A DNA stretch of 46,776 bases from Wenyingzhuangia sp. 2_MG-2023 (GTDB lineage: Bacteria > Bacteroidota > Bacteroidia > Flavobacteriales > Flavobacteriaceae): NCBI RefSeq assembly GCF_030548295.1, contig NZ_JAUOSB010000020.1, positions 1 to 46,776 of the forward strand, in the 5' to 3' direction. The notes below the pieces were generated by a model. That model did not search any database. It was not told the DNA's origin and saw only the letters and a list, made by a program, of their open reading frames with translations. The translations under genes were made by a program, and so were the position numbers. The first letter of the stretch is position 1, and the number at the start of each line of letters is the position of its first letter. This document shows, one piece after another, positions 1-7,663 of the stretch.

Positions 1-2
1 TG

Positions 3-75
3 TGACCGGGCTGGGGCTCGAACCCAGGACCCTCTCCTTAAAAGGGAGATGCTCTACCAACTGAGCTACCAGGTC
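3..75 (-). tRNA. tRNA-Lys (anticodon TTT), copy 1
   Basis: The reverse complement folds as a 73-nt class I tRNA. The acceptor arm GACCTGG pairs with CCCGGTC, the D-loop has the AGCTCAGTTGGTAGAGC core, the anticodon loop is CTTTTAA (anticodon TTT, Lys) and the T-loop is GGTTCGAGCC. The discriminator is A and the 3' CCA is not encoded. It is identical in sequence to the copy at 194..266. Confidence 0.96.
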
Positions 76-80
76 GTCCG

Positions 81-162
81 TGGTGAGAGAAGGATTCGAA
101 CCTTCGAAGACGTAGTCAGCGGATTTACAGTCCGCCCTCGTTGGCCACTTGAGTATCTCACC
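81..162 (-). tRNA. tRNA-Tyr (anticodon GTA)
   Basis: An 82-nt class II tRNA on the minus strand. The acceptor arm GGTGAGA pairs with TCTCACC, the anticodon loop is CTGTAAA (anticodon GTA), there is a long variable arm typical of tRNA-Tyr, and the T-loop is GGTTCGAATCC. The discriminator is A and CCA is not encoded. It lies between two identical tRNA-Lys genes, probably in one transcript. Confidence 0.96.
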
Positions 163-193
163 ATGCAATAACTACTGTTATACTGTAACTTTG

Positions 194-266
194 TGACCGG
201 GCTGGGGCTCGAACCCAGGACCCTCTCCTTAAAAGGGAGATGCTCTACCAACTGAGCTACCAGGTC
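194..266 (-). tRNA. tRNA-Lys (anticodon TTT), copy 2
   Basis: Identical over all 73 nt to the tRNA-Lys at 3..75, with the same TTT anticodon and no encoded CCA. It would be the promoter-proximal gene of the Lys-Tyr-Lys cluster on the minus strand. Confidence 0.96.
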
Positions 267-337
267 AATAATACCATTAGTTATTGCGGGTGCAAATATA
301 GTACTTTTATACAGTTACACAAAACATTTTTTAGATT

Positions 338-1099
338 TTATTCTTCTAAATATACTTTTCTAACTTTCTTAAATAAATTAGAACTGTACACAAAATCTAC
401 AACTGCTTCATTGTCAGTTTTAAATATATCATCACTGGTCCCTTGCCACTCTTTCAAACCATCTTTTAAAAAAATAATTTTTTCTCCAATTTCCATCACA
501 GAATTCATATCGTGAGTATTTATTACTGTAGTAATCTCATATTCATCCGTAATTTCTTTGATCAAATTATCGATGACAATCGCTGTTTTTGGATCCAATC
601 CTGAATTTGGTTCGTCACAAAACAAATATTTAGGCTTGGTCACTATCGCTCTTGCAATTGCAACTCGCTTTTGCATTCCCCCAGACAATTCCGCGGGAAA
701 TTTATGATTGCTATTGACCAAATTGACACGCTTCAATACAAAATTTACGCGATCTAACATTTCCTCTTTACTTTGCTTGGTGAACATTTTTAACGGAAAC
801 ATAACGTTTTCTTCAACTGTTAATGAATCAAACAGTGCAGCACCTTGAAAAACCATCCCTATGTCTTGCTTCAATTGTCTTTTTTCATGCTCTGTCATGC
901 TCTCTGTGGTCTTCCCTCCAAAAGAAATAGTTCCTTCATCAGGTTGGTGCAATCCTAACATCGTTTTTAGAAAAACCGTTTTTCCTGACCCACTTTGCCC
1001 AATAATCAAACTGGTAATACTCGGTTCAAAAACAGCATCAATTCCTTTCAAGACTGGAGTATCTCCAAATCCTTTTTGTATTCCTTTAACTTCTATCAT
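338..1099 (-). CDS. mlaF: ABC transporter ATPase of the Mla/MCE lipid-transport type
   Basis: A 253-residue ATP-binding subunit. The Walker A motif GQSGSGKT lies near residues 34-41, the ABC signature is LSGGMQKRVAIARA, Walker B is YLFCDEPNSGLDP, and a switch His follows in NTHDMNS. The PNSGLDP form after Walker B is characteristic of the MlaF/Ttg2A branch, which powers phospholipid or other lipid movement between inner and outer membranes with an MlaE permease and an MCE-domain protein. It lies 9 bp after the mlaE-like gene on the same strand, so the pair is cotranscribed. No MCE-domain (MlaD) gene is visible in the window; it may be encoded downstream of the tRNAs or elsewhere. The family assignment is secure; the transported lipid is unknown. 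Confidence 0.9.
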   Translation of the reverse strand: MIEVKGIQKGFGDTPVLKGIDAVFEPSITSLIIGQSGSGKTVFLKTMLGLHQPDEGTISFGGKTTESMTEHEKRQLKQDIGMVFQGAALFDSLTVEENVMFPLKMFTKQSKEEMLDRVNFVLKRVNLVNSNHKFPAELSGGMQKRVAIARAIVTKPKYLFCDEPNSGLDPKTAIVIDNLIKEITDEYEITTVINTHDMNSVMEIGEKIIFLKDGLKEWQGTSDDIFKTDNEAVVDFVYSSNLFKKVRKVYLEE

Positions 1100-1108
1100 A
1101 ATTCTTTT

Positions 1109-1849
1109 CTAGCTTAACAACAATTGGGTTAAAAAATAATTCGTAATAATGATCATTACAATTGTCCAAACCACGGCCTTTGTACTGGCTCTACCAACTT
1201 CTAAAGACCCTCCTTTTACATAATATCCAAAATACGAAGGTACTGTGGCAATTAAAAAAGCAAAAACGGTAGATTTTATCAAACTGTAATTTATCAACGA
1301 GGGCTTGAAATCAATCCTAATTCCAGAAATATAATCTTGTTGTTCAAACAATCCTGTAGCAACACCTGCTACCCATCCTCCAAAAATCCCTAAAGTCATG
1401 GCTAGCAACACTAAAAAAGGATAAAAAAATACAGTTGCCATAATCTTTGGCAAAACCAAATAGTTTAATGAATTGATTCCCATTACTTCCAAAGCATCTA
1501 TTTGTTCTGAAACCCGCATAGCACCAATGCTTGAAGTGATGTATGACCCCACTTTACCCGCTAAAATAACCATGACAAATGTAGATGAAAACTCTAAAAT
1601 CATAGACCTTTTGGTTGCAAAACCAATCAAATCTTTAGGAATAATTGGATCCTCTAAGTTCAAAGCAGTTTGTATCGCAACTACTCCACCAATAAAAAAA
1701 GAAATAAACGCAACAATCCCTACTGATTTCACCCCCAAATCATCAATCTCTCTAAACACAGCTTCTCTAAATATTTTTCCTTTTTGAGGTTTGGTAAAAA
1801 CACTCCTTAGCATGATTGCGTAAGCTCCAATACTTTTTATATACGACAT
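1109..1849 (-). CDS. mlaE: MlaE-family lipid ABC transporter permease
   Basis: A 246-residue polytopic membrane protein with five or so hydrophobic segments. It carries features of the MlaE family: an N-terminal amphipathic stretch, a first membrane segment near GIVAFISFFIGGVVAIQTA, the central EQIDALEVMGINSLNYLVLP motif, and a last segment ending TNYFLTQLLL. EQIDALEVM(G/A) is the hallmark contact loop for the ATPase. It is the first gene of a two-gene unit with mlaF and is divergent from pafA, with about 97 bp between the two start codons. The function inferred from the family is lipid translocation for outer-membrane maintenance. Confidence 0.9.
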   Translation of the reverse strand: MSYIKSIGAYAIMLRSVFTKPQKGKIFREAVFREIDDLGVKSVGIVAFISFFIGGVVAIQTALNLEDPIIPKDLIGFATKRSMILEFSSTFVMVILAGKVGSYITSSIGAMRVSEQIDALEVMGINSLNYLVLPKIMATVFFYPFLVLLAMTLGIFGGWVAGVATGLFEQQDYISGIRIDFKPSLINYSLIKSTVFAFLIATVPSYFGYYVKGGSLEVGRASTKAVVWTIVMIIITNYFLTQLLLS

Positions 1850-1945
1850 TGAATAGATTTTTAGCTAAAATATCAAATCCTTAACAATTAAGTTGCCTAT
1901 TCTAATTACTTTTAGGGCATCAAAATTATTTCAATAAATAGTCAA

Positions 1946-3592
1946 ATGAAAAAACTAGTCACTATTATAATGCTAGCTAGCATTTTTGTAGGAAATGCTC
2001 AGAAAAAACCCAAATTAGTTGTTGGTATTGTCGTAGATCAAATGAGATACGATTATCTTTTAAGGTTCAAAGATAAATTTGGTTCTAAAGGTTTTAACAA
2101 ACTTATTTCAGAAGGAACAAATTTTGAAAACGGTCATTTCAATTACATTCCTACTTACACAGCAGTTGGGCACTCTTCTGTTTACACAGGAACCACTCCT
2201 AAAAACCATGGAATTATTGGAAACAATTGGTATGATAAGGATTTGAAAAAATCTATTTATGTGGTAGACGATGCCAATTACAACACCATTGGAAGTACTT
2301 CTAAAGAAGGGCAAAAATCTCCAAAAAGATTGGTCGCTTCTACAGTTTCTGATCAATTAAAAATAGCACAAAACTTTAAAGGTAAAGTGGTTGGTGTAGC
2401 TATCAAAGACAGATCTGCTATTTTACCTGTAGGGCATGCTGCTGACATTGCCTATTGGTTTGATGGAGGTAACCAAGGAAAATGGGTAAGTAGTACTTTT
2501 TACGCTAAGCAATTACCAAACTGGGTAAGTGCATACAATCAGGAAAACAAAGCCACCTTAGATGCTTATTTGAACGCTCCATGGGTTACAGAAAAAGATA
2601 TTTTGGATTACCACGAAAGTACTCTGGACAACAAACATTTTGAAGGAACTTTCAAAAATGAAAAGGCTCCTGTTTTTCCTCATGACCTACCAAGTCTAAA
2701 AGAAAAAAACGGGAACTACAGTTTGCTAAAAACTACTCCTTTTGGAAATACAATGACGTTAGATTTCGCCAAAGAAATCATTAAAAAAGAGGAATTGGGA
2801 AAAAACAAAATGTATTCAGATTTTTTAGCTGTCAGCTTGTCTAGTACCGATTATATTGGGCACAAATACGGACCTGCTTCTAAAGAAATTGAAGATACTT
2901 ATTTACGTTTGAACAACGATTTGGATGATTTTATCAAATATTTGGATAGAAAAGTAGGTGATGACAATTATGTTTTGTTTCTAACAGCAGATCATGCTGT
3001 AGTACAAGTTCCTCACTTTTTAACCGATAACAAATTGCCTGGAGGGTATGTAAACGGTAAAGATTTGTCTGGAAAATTGTTAGAATTCACTTTTAAAAAA
3101 TACAATTCAAAACACCTTATAGAAAACTTTTCTAACGATCAGATTTTCTTAAACCATGATGAAATTGCTAAATTAGACCTATCTTTAGAAGATGTTGAAA
3201 ATAGCATCATCAAAGAAATCATCAATTCTCCTTTGGTTTACAAAGCTGTTTCTGCACATACTTTGCAAAAAACTGAATTCAACAACACTCCTTTAAGCTT
3301 GTTACAAGAGGGATACAATCAAAAGTATTCTGGAGATATTCTGGTAACATTTACACCTTCCATCCTGAAAGGAAGTAATGCTAGTACAGGTACGAGTCAC
3401 GGAACAGGTTACAATTACGATACCCACGTTCCAATCATTTTTTACGGAGCAAATATTGCGAAAGGAAAAGCCGTAAAAAAACCTGTTGTGATTACGCAAA
3501 TAGCTCCTACGCTTTCTAATTTATTGCAGATTCAAGAACCGAACATGAGTTCTTTAGACATTTTAACAGAAGTGTTTTCTAAAGAAAAATAA
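1946..3592 (+). CDS. pafA: PafA-type alkaline phosphatase (periplasmic)
   Basis: A 548-residue alkaline-phosphatase-superfamily enzyme with a Sec signal peptide (cleavage likely after FVGNAQ). Visible active-site features match the flavobacterial PafA family: the metal-ligand Asp in VVGIVVDQMRYDY (residue 31), the nucleophile Thr in IPTYTAVGHSSVYTG (about residue 72), the phosphate-binding Asn in IIGNNWYD, and the Lys/Arg pair in IKDRSAILPVGHAAD. Further metal ligands are in SSTDYIGHKYGP and LTADHAV, and the last His is in TGTSHGTGYNYD. PafA releases phosphate from phosphomonoesters in the periplasm, including under phosphate sufficiency in related species. It is transcribed alone and is followed by a clear terminator. 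Length and motifs are complete. Confidence 0.93.
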   Translation: MKKLVTIIMLASIFVGNAQKKPKLVVGIVVDQMRYDYLLRFKDKFGSKGFNKLISEGTNFENGHFNYIPTYTAVGHSSVYTGTTPKNHGIIGNNWYDKDLKKSIYVVDDANYNTIGSTSKEGQKSPKRLVASTVSDQLKIAQNFKGKVVGVAIKDRSAILPVGHAADIAYWFDGGNQGKWVSSTFYAKQLPNWVSAYNQENKATLDAYLNAPWVTEKDILDYHESTLDNKHFEGTFKNEKAPVFPHDLPSLKEKNGNYSLLKTTPFGNTMTLDFAKEIIKKEELGKNKMYSDFLAVSLSSTDYIGHKYGPASKEIEDTYLRLNNDLDDFIKYLDRKVGDDNYVLFLTADHAVVQVPHFLTDNKLPGGYVNGKDLSGKLLEFTFKKYNSKHLIENFSNDQIFLNHDEIAKLDLSLEDVENSIIKEIINSPLVYKAVSAHTLQKTEFNNTPLSLLQEGYNQKYSGDILVTFTPSILKGSNASTGTSHGTGYNYDTHVPIIFYGANIAKGKAVKKPVVITQIAPTLSNLLQIQEPNMSSLDILTEVFSKEK

Positions 3593-3611
3593 GTTTTAAA
3601 ACCACTTTATA

Positions 3612-3648
3612 AAAAAAGATCACAATTTTAAATTGTGATCCTTTTTTA
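3612..3648 (+). terminator. Intrinsic terminator after pafA
   Basis: A perfect 10-bp inverted repeat GATCACAATT / AATTGTGATC (3619-3628 and 3631-3640), flanked by an A-run on the left and T6 on the right. It sits 20-50 bp after the pafA stop codon. Confidence 0.88.
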
Positions 3649-3683
3649 TCTTAAACAATCTAACAACATAACTCAAAATCAAA

Positions 3684-3797
3684 CTTCTCGATACTAATTT
3701 TATCCACTGCGTTTCTAAAATTCACTCGAAGTGACAACAATCTCAGTTCGAGTGCGATTTATGGAAGAGAAACGAAAATAAAACGTGTATCGAGAAC
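3684..3797. repeat. Isolated inverted-repeat unit of the TTCGAGTG/TATCGAGAA family (B-A order)
   Basis: A single copy of the repeat that forms the large array at 37839..40497, but in the order B arm then A arm. It starts at CTTCTCGATACTA, has the junction CACTCGAAGTGACA...CTCAGTTCGAGTG (hairpin-forming) and ends at GTGTATCGAGAAC. The cores are the same as in the array: TTTTAGAA-type in B, AACGAAAATAAAACG in A. It lies between the pafA terminator and the LysM gene, outside any gene. Confidence 0.9.
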
Positions 3798-3865
3798 AAT
3801 GTTAGTTCAATTTCTATGATAAAAAATCATTATCTTCCCATAGTTAATCTAAAAATCAACAAACT

Positions 3866-4243
3866 ATGGTCAAAGAAAAATACGACTCTGTATTAAAATT
3901 AGGAGAAACATTACAAATTAAAAATGGGGATGTAAAAGTAGAAGGAGAAACGCTTCATGTTAGTGGGCAAGCAGCTACTCCTTACATCAAAAACATTTTA
4001 TGGGACGAAATTAAAAAAATAGGTGGGCAAACTCCTTCAGACATTATTGCCGACATCACCATTCTAGACAATTCTATTTACCACAAACACACTGTAGTAA
4101 GTGGAGATACTCTTGGAAAAATATCCAAAAAATATTATGGTAAATCTAGCGCTTACAATACCATTTTTGAAGCGAATAAAGACATTTTAGACAATCCTGA
4201 TTTGATTAAAGTTGGACAGGTATTAACCATTCCAAACCGATAA
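3866..4243 (+). CDS. BON-like/LysM protein, Kbp (YgaU)-like
   Basis: A 125-residue protein without a signal peptide. Residues about 10-70 resemble a BON-type fold ([18 protein letters not shown]...IADITI). Residues about 74-123 are a LysM domain ([18 protein letters not shown]...IFEANKDIL...[10 protein letters not shown]). This two-domain layout and size match E. coli Kbp/YgaU, a cytoplasmic potassium-binding protein; in Bacteroidota the role is not established. The ATG at 3866 gives the full N-terminal domain. A TATCTTCC sequence at about 3831-3838 could be a -7 element. The gene stands alone and ends at a bidirectional terminator. Confidence 0.75.
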   Translation: MVKEKYDSVLKLGETLQIKNGDVKVEGETLHVSGQAATPYIKNILWDEIKKIGGQTPSDIIADITILDNSIYHKHTVVSGDTLGKISKKYYGKSSAYNTIFEANKDILDNPDLIKVGQVLTIPNR

Positions 4244-4251
4244 ATTGCAAA

Positions 4252-4284
4252 CAAAAAAGAGGAATTTGAAACTCCTCTTTTTTG
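4252..4284. terminator. Bidirectional terminator between convergent genes
   Basis: The inverted repeat AAAAAAGAGGA ... TCCTCTTTTTT (stem core 4259-4263 / 4273-4277, extended by the A/T runs) sits between the ends of the LysM gene (+) and the effector-binding gene (-). It can serve both. Confidence 0.75.
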
Positions 4285-4297
4285 TACTTCTAAACTT

Positions 4298-4753
4298 TTA
4301 CTTTACAGCAATCAAAATAGTAGCTTCACCATCAGTAGGATTGACTGCCTTGTCTCCATAGATTTCTAAATCTGTGGTATAAGCTCTAGGCAAATCAGAA
4401 TTCCAAATTTCCATCCAAACATCAATCACAGCATTCTGTGTCAAATCTCCTTTAGCGACAAATTGCTCATAGTTGGATTCTGGAACAATTTTCACCGTAA
4501 AATCCTCAGGAATATTATCCAAACTGTTCACATGACATCCTAAAATAGCAGTATAAGGTCTTGTATGATCACTTTCATAATCTGTGTACAAGGCATAAAT
4601 AGTAGCATCTGTTTTGTTAGGAATTCTATCTGCAATTTCCTCTTGCATGAATCTGTTCCACAATGCAGGAATGTCTTTTGCTGCTTGACCATTCTCATTG
4701 GTGGTACGTACTTCAATACCCACAATATACAATTCTTGTTTGGTGGTTTTCAT
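4298..4753 (-). CDS. GyrI-like / effector-binding domain protein
   Basis: A 151-residue stand-alone effector-binding domain of the GyrI/AraC C-terminal type (Cass2-like). Recognisable family positions are VGIEVRTTNENGQAAKDIPALW at the start, the ATIYALYTDYESD and YTAILGCHV strands in the middle, and the terminal DVWMEIWNSDLPRAYTTDLEIYG segment. Such domains bind small, often cationic, hydrophobic molecules and act alone or with a transcription factor. No DNA-binding domain is present. It is a monocistronic gene, convergent with the LysM gene. Confidence 0.8.
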   Translation of the reverse strand: MKTTKQELYIVGIEVRTTNENGQAAKDIPALWNRFMQEEIADRIPNKTDATIYALYTDYESDHTRPYTAILGCHVNSLDNIPEDFTVKIVPESNYEQFVAKGDLTQNAVIDVWMEIWNSDLPRAYTTDLEIYGDKAVNPTDGEATILIAVK

Positions 4754-4781
4754 AAGTGTTTTTCTTTGTTTTAATTTGATA

Positions 4782-4789
4782 CAAAACTA
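4782..4789 (-). promoter_or_regulatory. Candidate -7 box for the effector-binding gene
   Basis: CAAAACTA on the plus strand reads TAGTTTTG on the minus strand. This fits the Bacteroidota -7 consensus TAnnTTTG 29 bp upstream of the start codon. No clear TTG -33 box at the expected distance, so support is moderate. Confidence 0.35.
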
Positions 4790-4940
4790 AAACACACTTA
4801 AGACAGTTGTTGTCAGGGGTGTCTGCTTTTATTTAAAATTGTTGAAACTCTTACAAACACAACTCAAAGCGTATGTATACACACAATCAATAAACAATGG
4901 TTCTTAACAAATAGTTCATTTCATTCCTTATCTTCGTTCT

Positions 4941-5417
4941 ATGGATACAGCCAACCTAAAACAACTTAAAACAGAACTCAATTCAATGGACAGAACTGAG
5001 TTGGAAGCTATTGTATTACGATTAGCAAAATTCAAAAAAGAGAACAAAGAACTCCTTACCTATTTGCTTTTTGAAAGTGACAATGAGCAGAACTACGTGC
5101 AAGAAATAAAACAGGAAGTAGATTTGGAGTTTACCAAAATCAATACCTCATCGTACTTCTTTATCAAAAAAAGTGTAAGACGAATTTTAAAATCAATCAA
5201 AACATACATTCGCTATTCCAATGCAAAAGAAACGGAAATAGAACTCCTACTCTATTTTTGCAAAAAACTTAAAGTTATGTCTCCCTCAATCACCAAAAAC
5301 CAACAATTGCTCAACCTGTTTTTAAGAGAGCTGAAATTGATAGAAAGAAAAATAACAACACTTCACGAAGATTTACAATACGATTACAAACATTTGGTAG
5401 AGAATTTAAAGCATTAA
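4941..5417 (+). CDS. Hypothetical small helical protein
   Basis: 158 residues, not recognised. It is predicted mostly alpha-helical, rich in Lys, Glu and Leu, with no signal peptide or membrane segment. The N-terminus (LKQLKTELNSMDRTELEAIVLRLAKFKKENKELLTYLL) has the look of a short helical pairing or docking segment. The rest resembles helical bundles found in uncharacterised flavobacterial proteins. The ATG at 4941 is preceded by TATCTTCG at about 4928, a one-mismatch version of the -7 consensus. It is monocistronic; nothing nearby suggests its role. Confidence 0.7.
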   Translation: MDTANLKQLKTELNSMDRTELEAIVLRLAKFKKENKELLTYLLFESDNEQNYVQEIKQEVDLEFTKINTSSYFFIKKSVRRILKSIKTYIRYSNAKETEIELLLYFCKKLKVMSPSITKNQQLLNLFLRELKLIERKITTLHEDLQYDYKHLVENLKH

Positions 5418-5520
5418 AATTTATTTTATTTCTGGCAAACACACCACCTATCCAACACGACTCTTTCACTACAAAACATAAACTACTAGATACCAGCCAC
5501 TTGACACCAACTTCCAAACC

Positions 5521-6516
5521 CTAATTTTTCTGCCAAACTCTAAGATATTCTATTTCGTAATCCGCAGGCAAATCAGAAATATCTGGCTCTCCCCACCATG
5601 GAAAAATCTCTGAATCTATCCAAACAAATTGTCCGCCGTCCAAAGGCCATTTTTTAGAATCCAAACCATTTTCTTCAACCCAAGCTTGCGTAACAGATTT
5701 GATCAGTTGACCATCTGCATAAATTTTCACAATATCGTCTTCCCATTCTGCACCATAAATATGAAATCCATCAGAAAAGCTAAACGGTAAGGTGTTGGTT
5801 TCTGTCCAAGACACATTTGGATTGGGAATAGACCAATCATGAATGCTAGACCACATTTTGTTTTCACGAGGCCCTTTTCCAATGGCTTCGTAAACATCCA
5901 ATTCAGAAGACACCTCATCTCCAGTAGTCCATAAAGAACCTACTACTTTTGCCACTGGCAATTTGCTTTTAATTTCTATATAACCAAATTTAAAAGACTT
6001 TTTAGAATTGATACCTGCTGTTGTGTATTTGTATTCTGCCCGATCTGAAGCTGCCACATCTACCCAATCAAAATCAGGTTCGTATTTTATCTGAATTTTT
6101 AACATCCCATTTTCCAAACGCACGTTTTCCGTAGAAAATTGCCAAGGAGAACGACCTTTAAATCGAGAACGGTACACTCCATCTCTACCTTGAATCAACC
6201 ATTTTTCTTCATCAAGTACTGTTCCTTCAAACTCATCACTTATTTGTTCGTTTAATACCCAACCTTCTGTATTTTCTGGATCGGTAAAAGGTACAATACC
6301 CACAGGAACGATGTCTTCTTCACATTTGCAATTTTCTGTATTCAAACGAAAACCTGAATCACAAGTTTTTTCACAAAGTTCTTCTTTAGATTGATCATTG
6401 ATGAGATCTAAAATACCATCTTCTTCACCATCCGAAGAACAAGAACTTATGGGAACCCATAACGTAACTAAGACGATTTTAACAACAAAAGACGATAAGG
6501 AAGTTCTATTCAGCAT
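5521..6516 (-). CDS. GH16-family glycoside hydrolase lipoprotein
   Basis: 331 residues. The N-terminus has a lipoprotein signal with lipobox ISSC (Cys26). Residues about 40-70 form a Cys-rich EGF-like linker (C-x3-C-x8-C-x-C). Residues about 88-330 are a GH16 jelly-roll. The catalytic motif is SELDVYE, with Glu205 as nucleophile, Asp207 and Glu210 as acid/base. This is the E-x-D-x-x-E form with beta-bulge used by laminarinases, agarases, porphyranases and carrageenases. Other family traits are the AGINSKKSFKFGYIEIKSKLP strand and the late EYLRVWQ strand. It probably sits on the outer membrane and cuts a beta-linked galactan or glucan; the substrate cannot be read from sequence. It is monocistronic, with no SusC/D pair beside it. 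Confidence 0.88.
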   Translation of the reverse strand: MLNRTSLSSFVVKIVLVTLWVPISSCSSDGEEDGILDLINDQSKEELCEKTCDSGFRLNTENCKCEEDIVPVGIVPFTDPENTEGWVLNEQISDEFEGTVLDEEKWLIQGRDGVYRSRFKGRSPWQFSTENVRLENGMLKIQIKYEPDFDWVDVAASDRAEYKYTTAGINSKKSFKFGYIEIKSKLPVAKVVGSLWTTGDEVSSELDVYEAIGKGPRENKMWSSIHDWSIPNPNVSWTETNTLPFSFSDGFHIYGAEWEDDIVKIYADGQLIKSVTQAWVEENGLDSKKWPLDGGQFVWIDSEIFPWWGEPDISDLPADYEIEYLRVWQKN

Positions 6517-6538
6517 GACAATTGATTTTACATTTCAG

Positions 6539-6565
6539 CAAAATTACTAGAGAATAGCCCAACAA
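6539..6565 (-). promoter_or_regulatory. Candidate promoter of the GH16 gene
   Basis: On the minus strand, TAATTTTG (6546-6539) matches TAnnTTTG and TTG occurs about 16 bp upstream (6565-6563). The -7 box is about 23 bp before the start codon, so the leader would be very short. Confidence 0.42.
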
Positions 6566-6673
6566 GGGAGTACTATTTTAACACATGCTTTATCAAAAAT
6601 GATATTACAAACAAAATAAGCAACAAAAAACAGGTTTAATTAAAAATAAAACAAATAAAGAGCAACAAAATCA

Positions 6674-7663
6674 TCATAAATTTAATTTCTTAAAAAAGCG
6701 TTCTACTCCTTTAAAAGCATCGAATCGATATCCCAAATGTACCGAAGCAAAAATTCGAGTATCCACCAAATCCACATTGGGGTATTCTGAATAAGCTAGT
6801 GAATTAACCAAAATACTGACACCGTAATAAAAGGTTTTTGAACTGTATCCAAAACCAAATCTTGATTTCAAGCCAATGTTAGGAACAAAATAATCTTCTT
6901 TGACAGAATCACCATCACTATCATCGTGAGTAGCTTTGATGTATCTTACGCCCACACTCGGCGTTACCTGTGCAAATAAATATTTATTCTGATTGACTAC
7001 CAGATTGTATACATAACCACCACTTAGATTAAAATTGTAACTTCTATCATTCAAAATAAAGTAATCGGTTGTTGGTTTGTTTATTTTAGAATAATAATAT
7101 TTTACCGTAGCCAACCAAGTTCCTTTTGATTTTATTTGACGTTCTGTGTTGGAAAAAATTGCTCTATATCCAAACTTATTGCTAAAGTAATACCTTGTTT
7201 CACCACCTATTTCTCGTGTGTTCAAGTTGGTCAATTGCAAATAAGGATCTTCGCCTTCCTTCCAATTGTCTACGTAATCATCTGTATTTTTGATGTAAAA
7301 TCCTTTGGTACGATAGTAATAAAATTGATGGTACAGCTTTGGAAAAAATAACTGTACCCTATAATGTCTATATTCTGTAGCTCCTTTCAAGCTTGCATCA
7401 TTTTCTAGAAATTTGGGAGAAAACCCTAGTTTTAGACCTATGATTTTATAATTTAAAGACAATGCTAGTTTTCCAACTTCATTTTGCATCAAAGAATAAT
7501 TGTCTAGCGTATTTTGATTGATCAAATCCAGAGATTGACCTTCTGTTTCCAAAGAGGTTTTGATGTTGATTTTATGCGAAAAAGATTCCACATACAAGGT
7601 GTCTTTCTTCTGAGCAAACAGAGAAAAAGAGATTAGGCAGATGAATAGCATCAGACCACGCAT
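6674..7663 (-). CDS. DUF4421-type outer-membrane protein
   Basis: 329 residues with a signal peptide (cleavage near FSLFAQ), then many alternating beta-strand segments ending in a terminal HLGYRFDAF-type strand. The DTLYVESFSHKINIKTSLETE beginning and the Tyr-rich strands (KLYHQFYYYRTKGFYIKNTDDY) fit the DUF4421 family, predicted outer-membrane beta-barrels of unknown role in Bacteroidota. Its ATG directly abuts the hemF stop (TAG|ATG), so it is very likely translated from the haem operon message. Function unknown; the context might hint at envelope or porphyrin-related duty, but simple operon read-through is equally possible. Confidence 0.7.
   Translation of the reverse strand: MRGLMLFICLISFSLFAQKKDTLYVESFSHKINIKTSLETEGQSLDLINQNTLDNYSLMQNEVGKLALSLNYKIIGLKLGFSPKFLENDASLKGATEYRHYRVQLFFPKLYHQFYYYRTKGFYIKNTDDYVDNWKEGEDPYLQLTNLNTREIGGETRYYFSNKFGYRAIFSNTERQIKSKGTWLATVKYYYSKINKPTTDYFILNDRSYNFNLSGGYVYNLVVNQNKYLFAQVTPSVGVRYIKATHDDSDGDSVKEDYFVPNIGLKSRFGFGYSSKTFYYGVSILVNSLAYSEYPNVDLVDTRIFASVHLGYRFDAFKGVERFFKKLNL

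Noticed and set aside
66-251. Minus-strand open frame across the tRNA cluster
   Set aside because: It lies wholly over three tRNA genes and their spacers.
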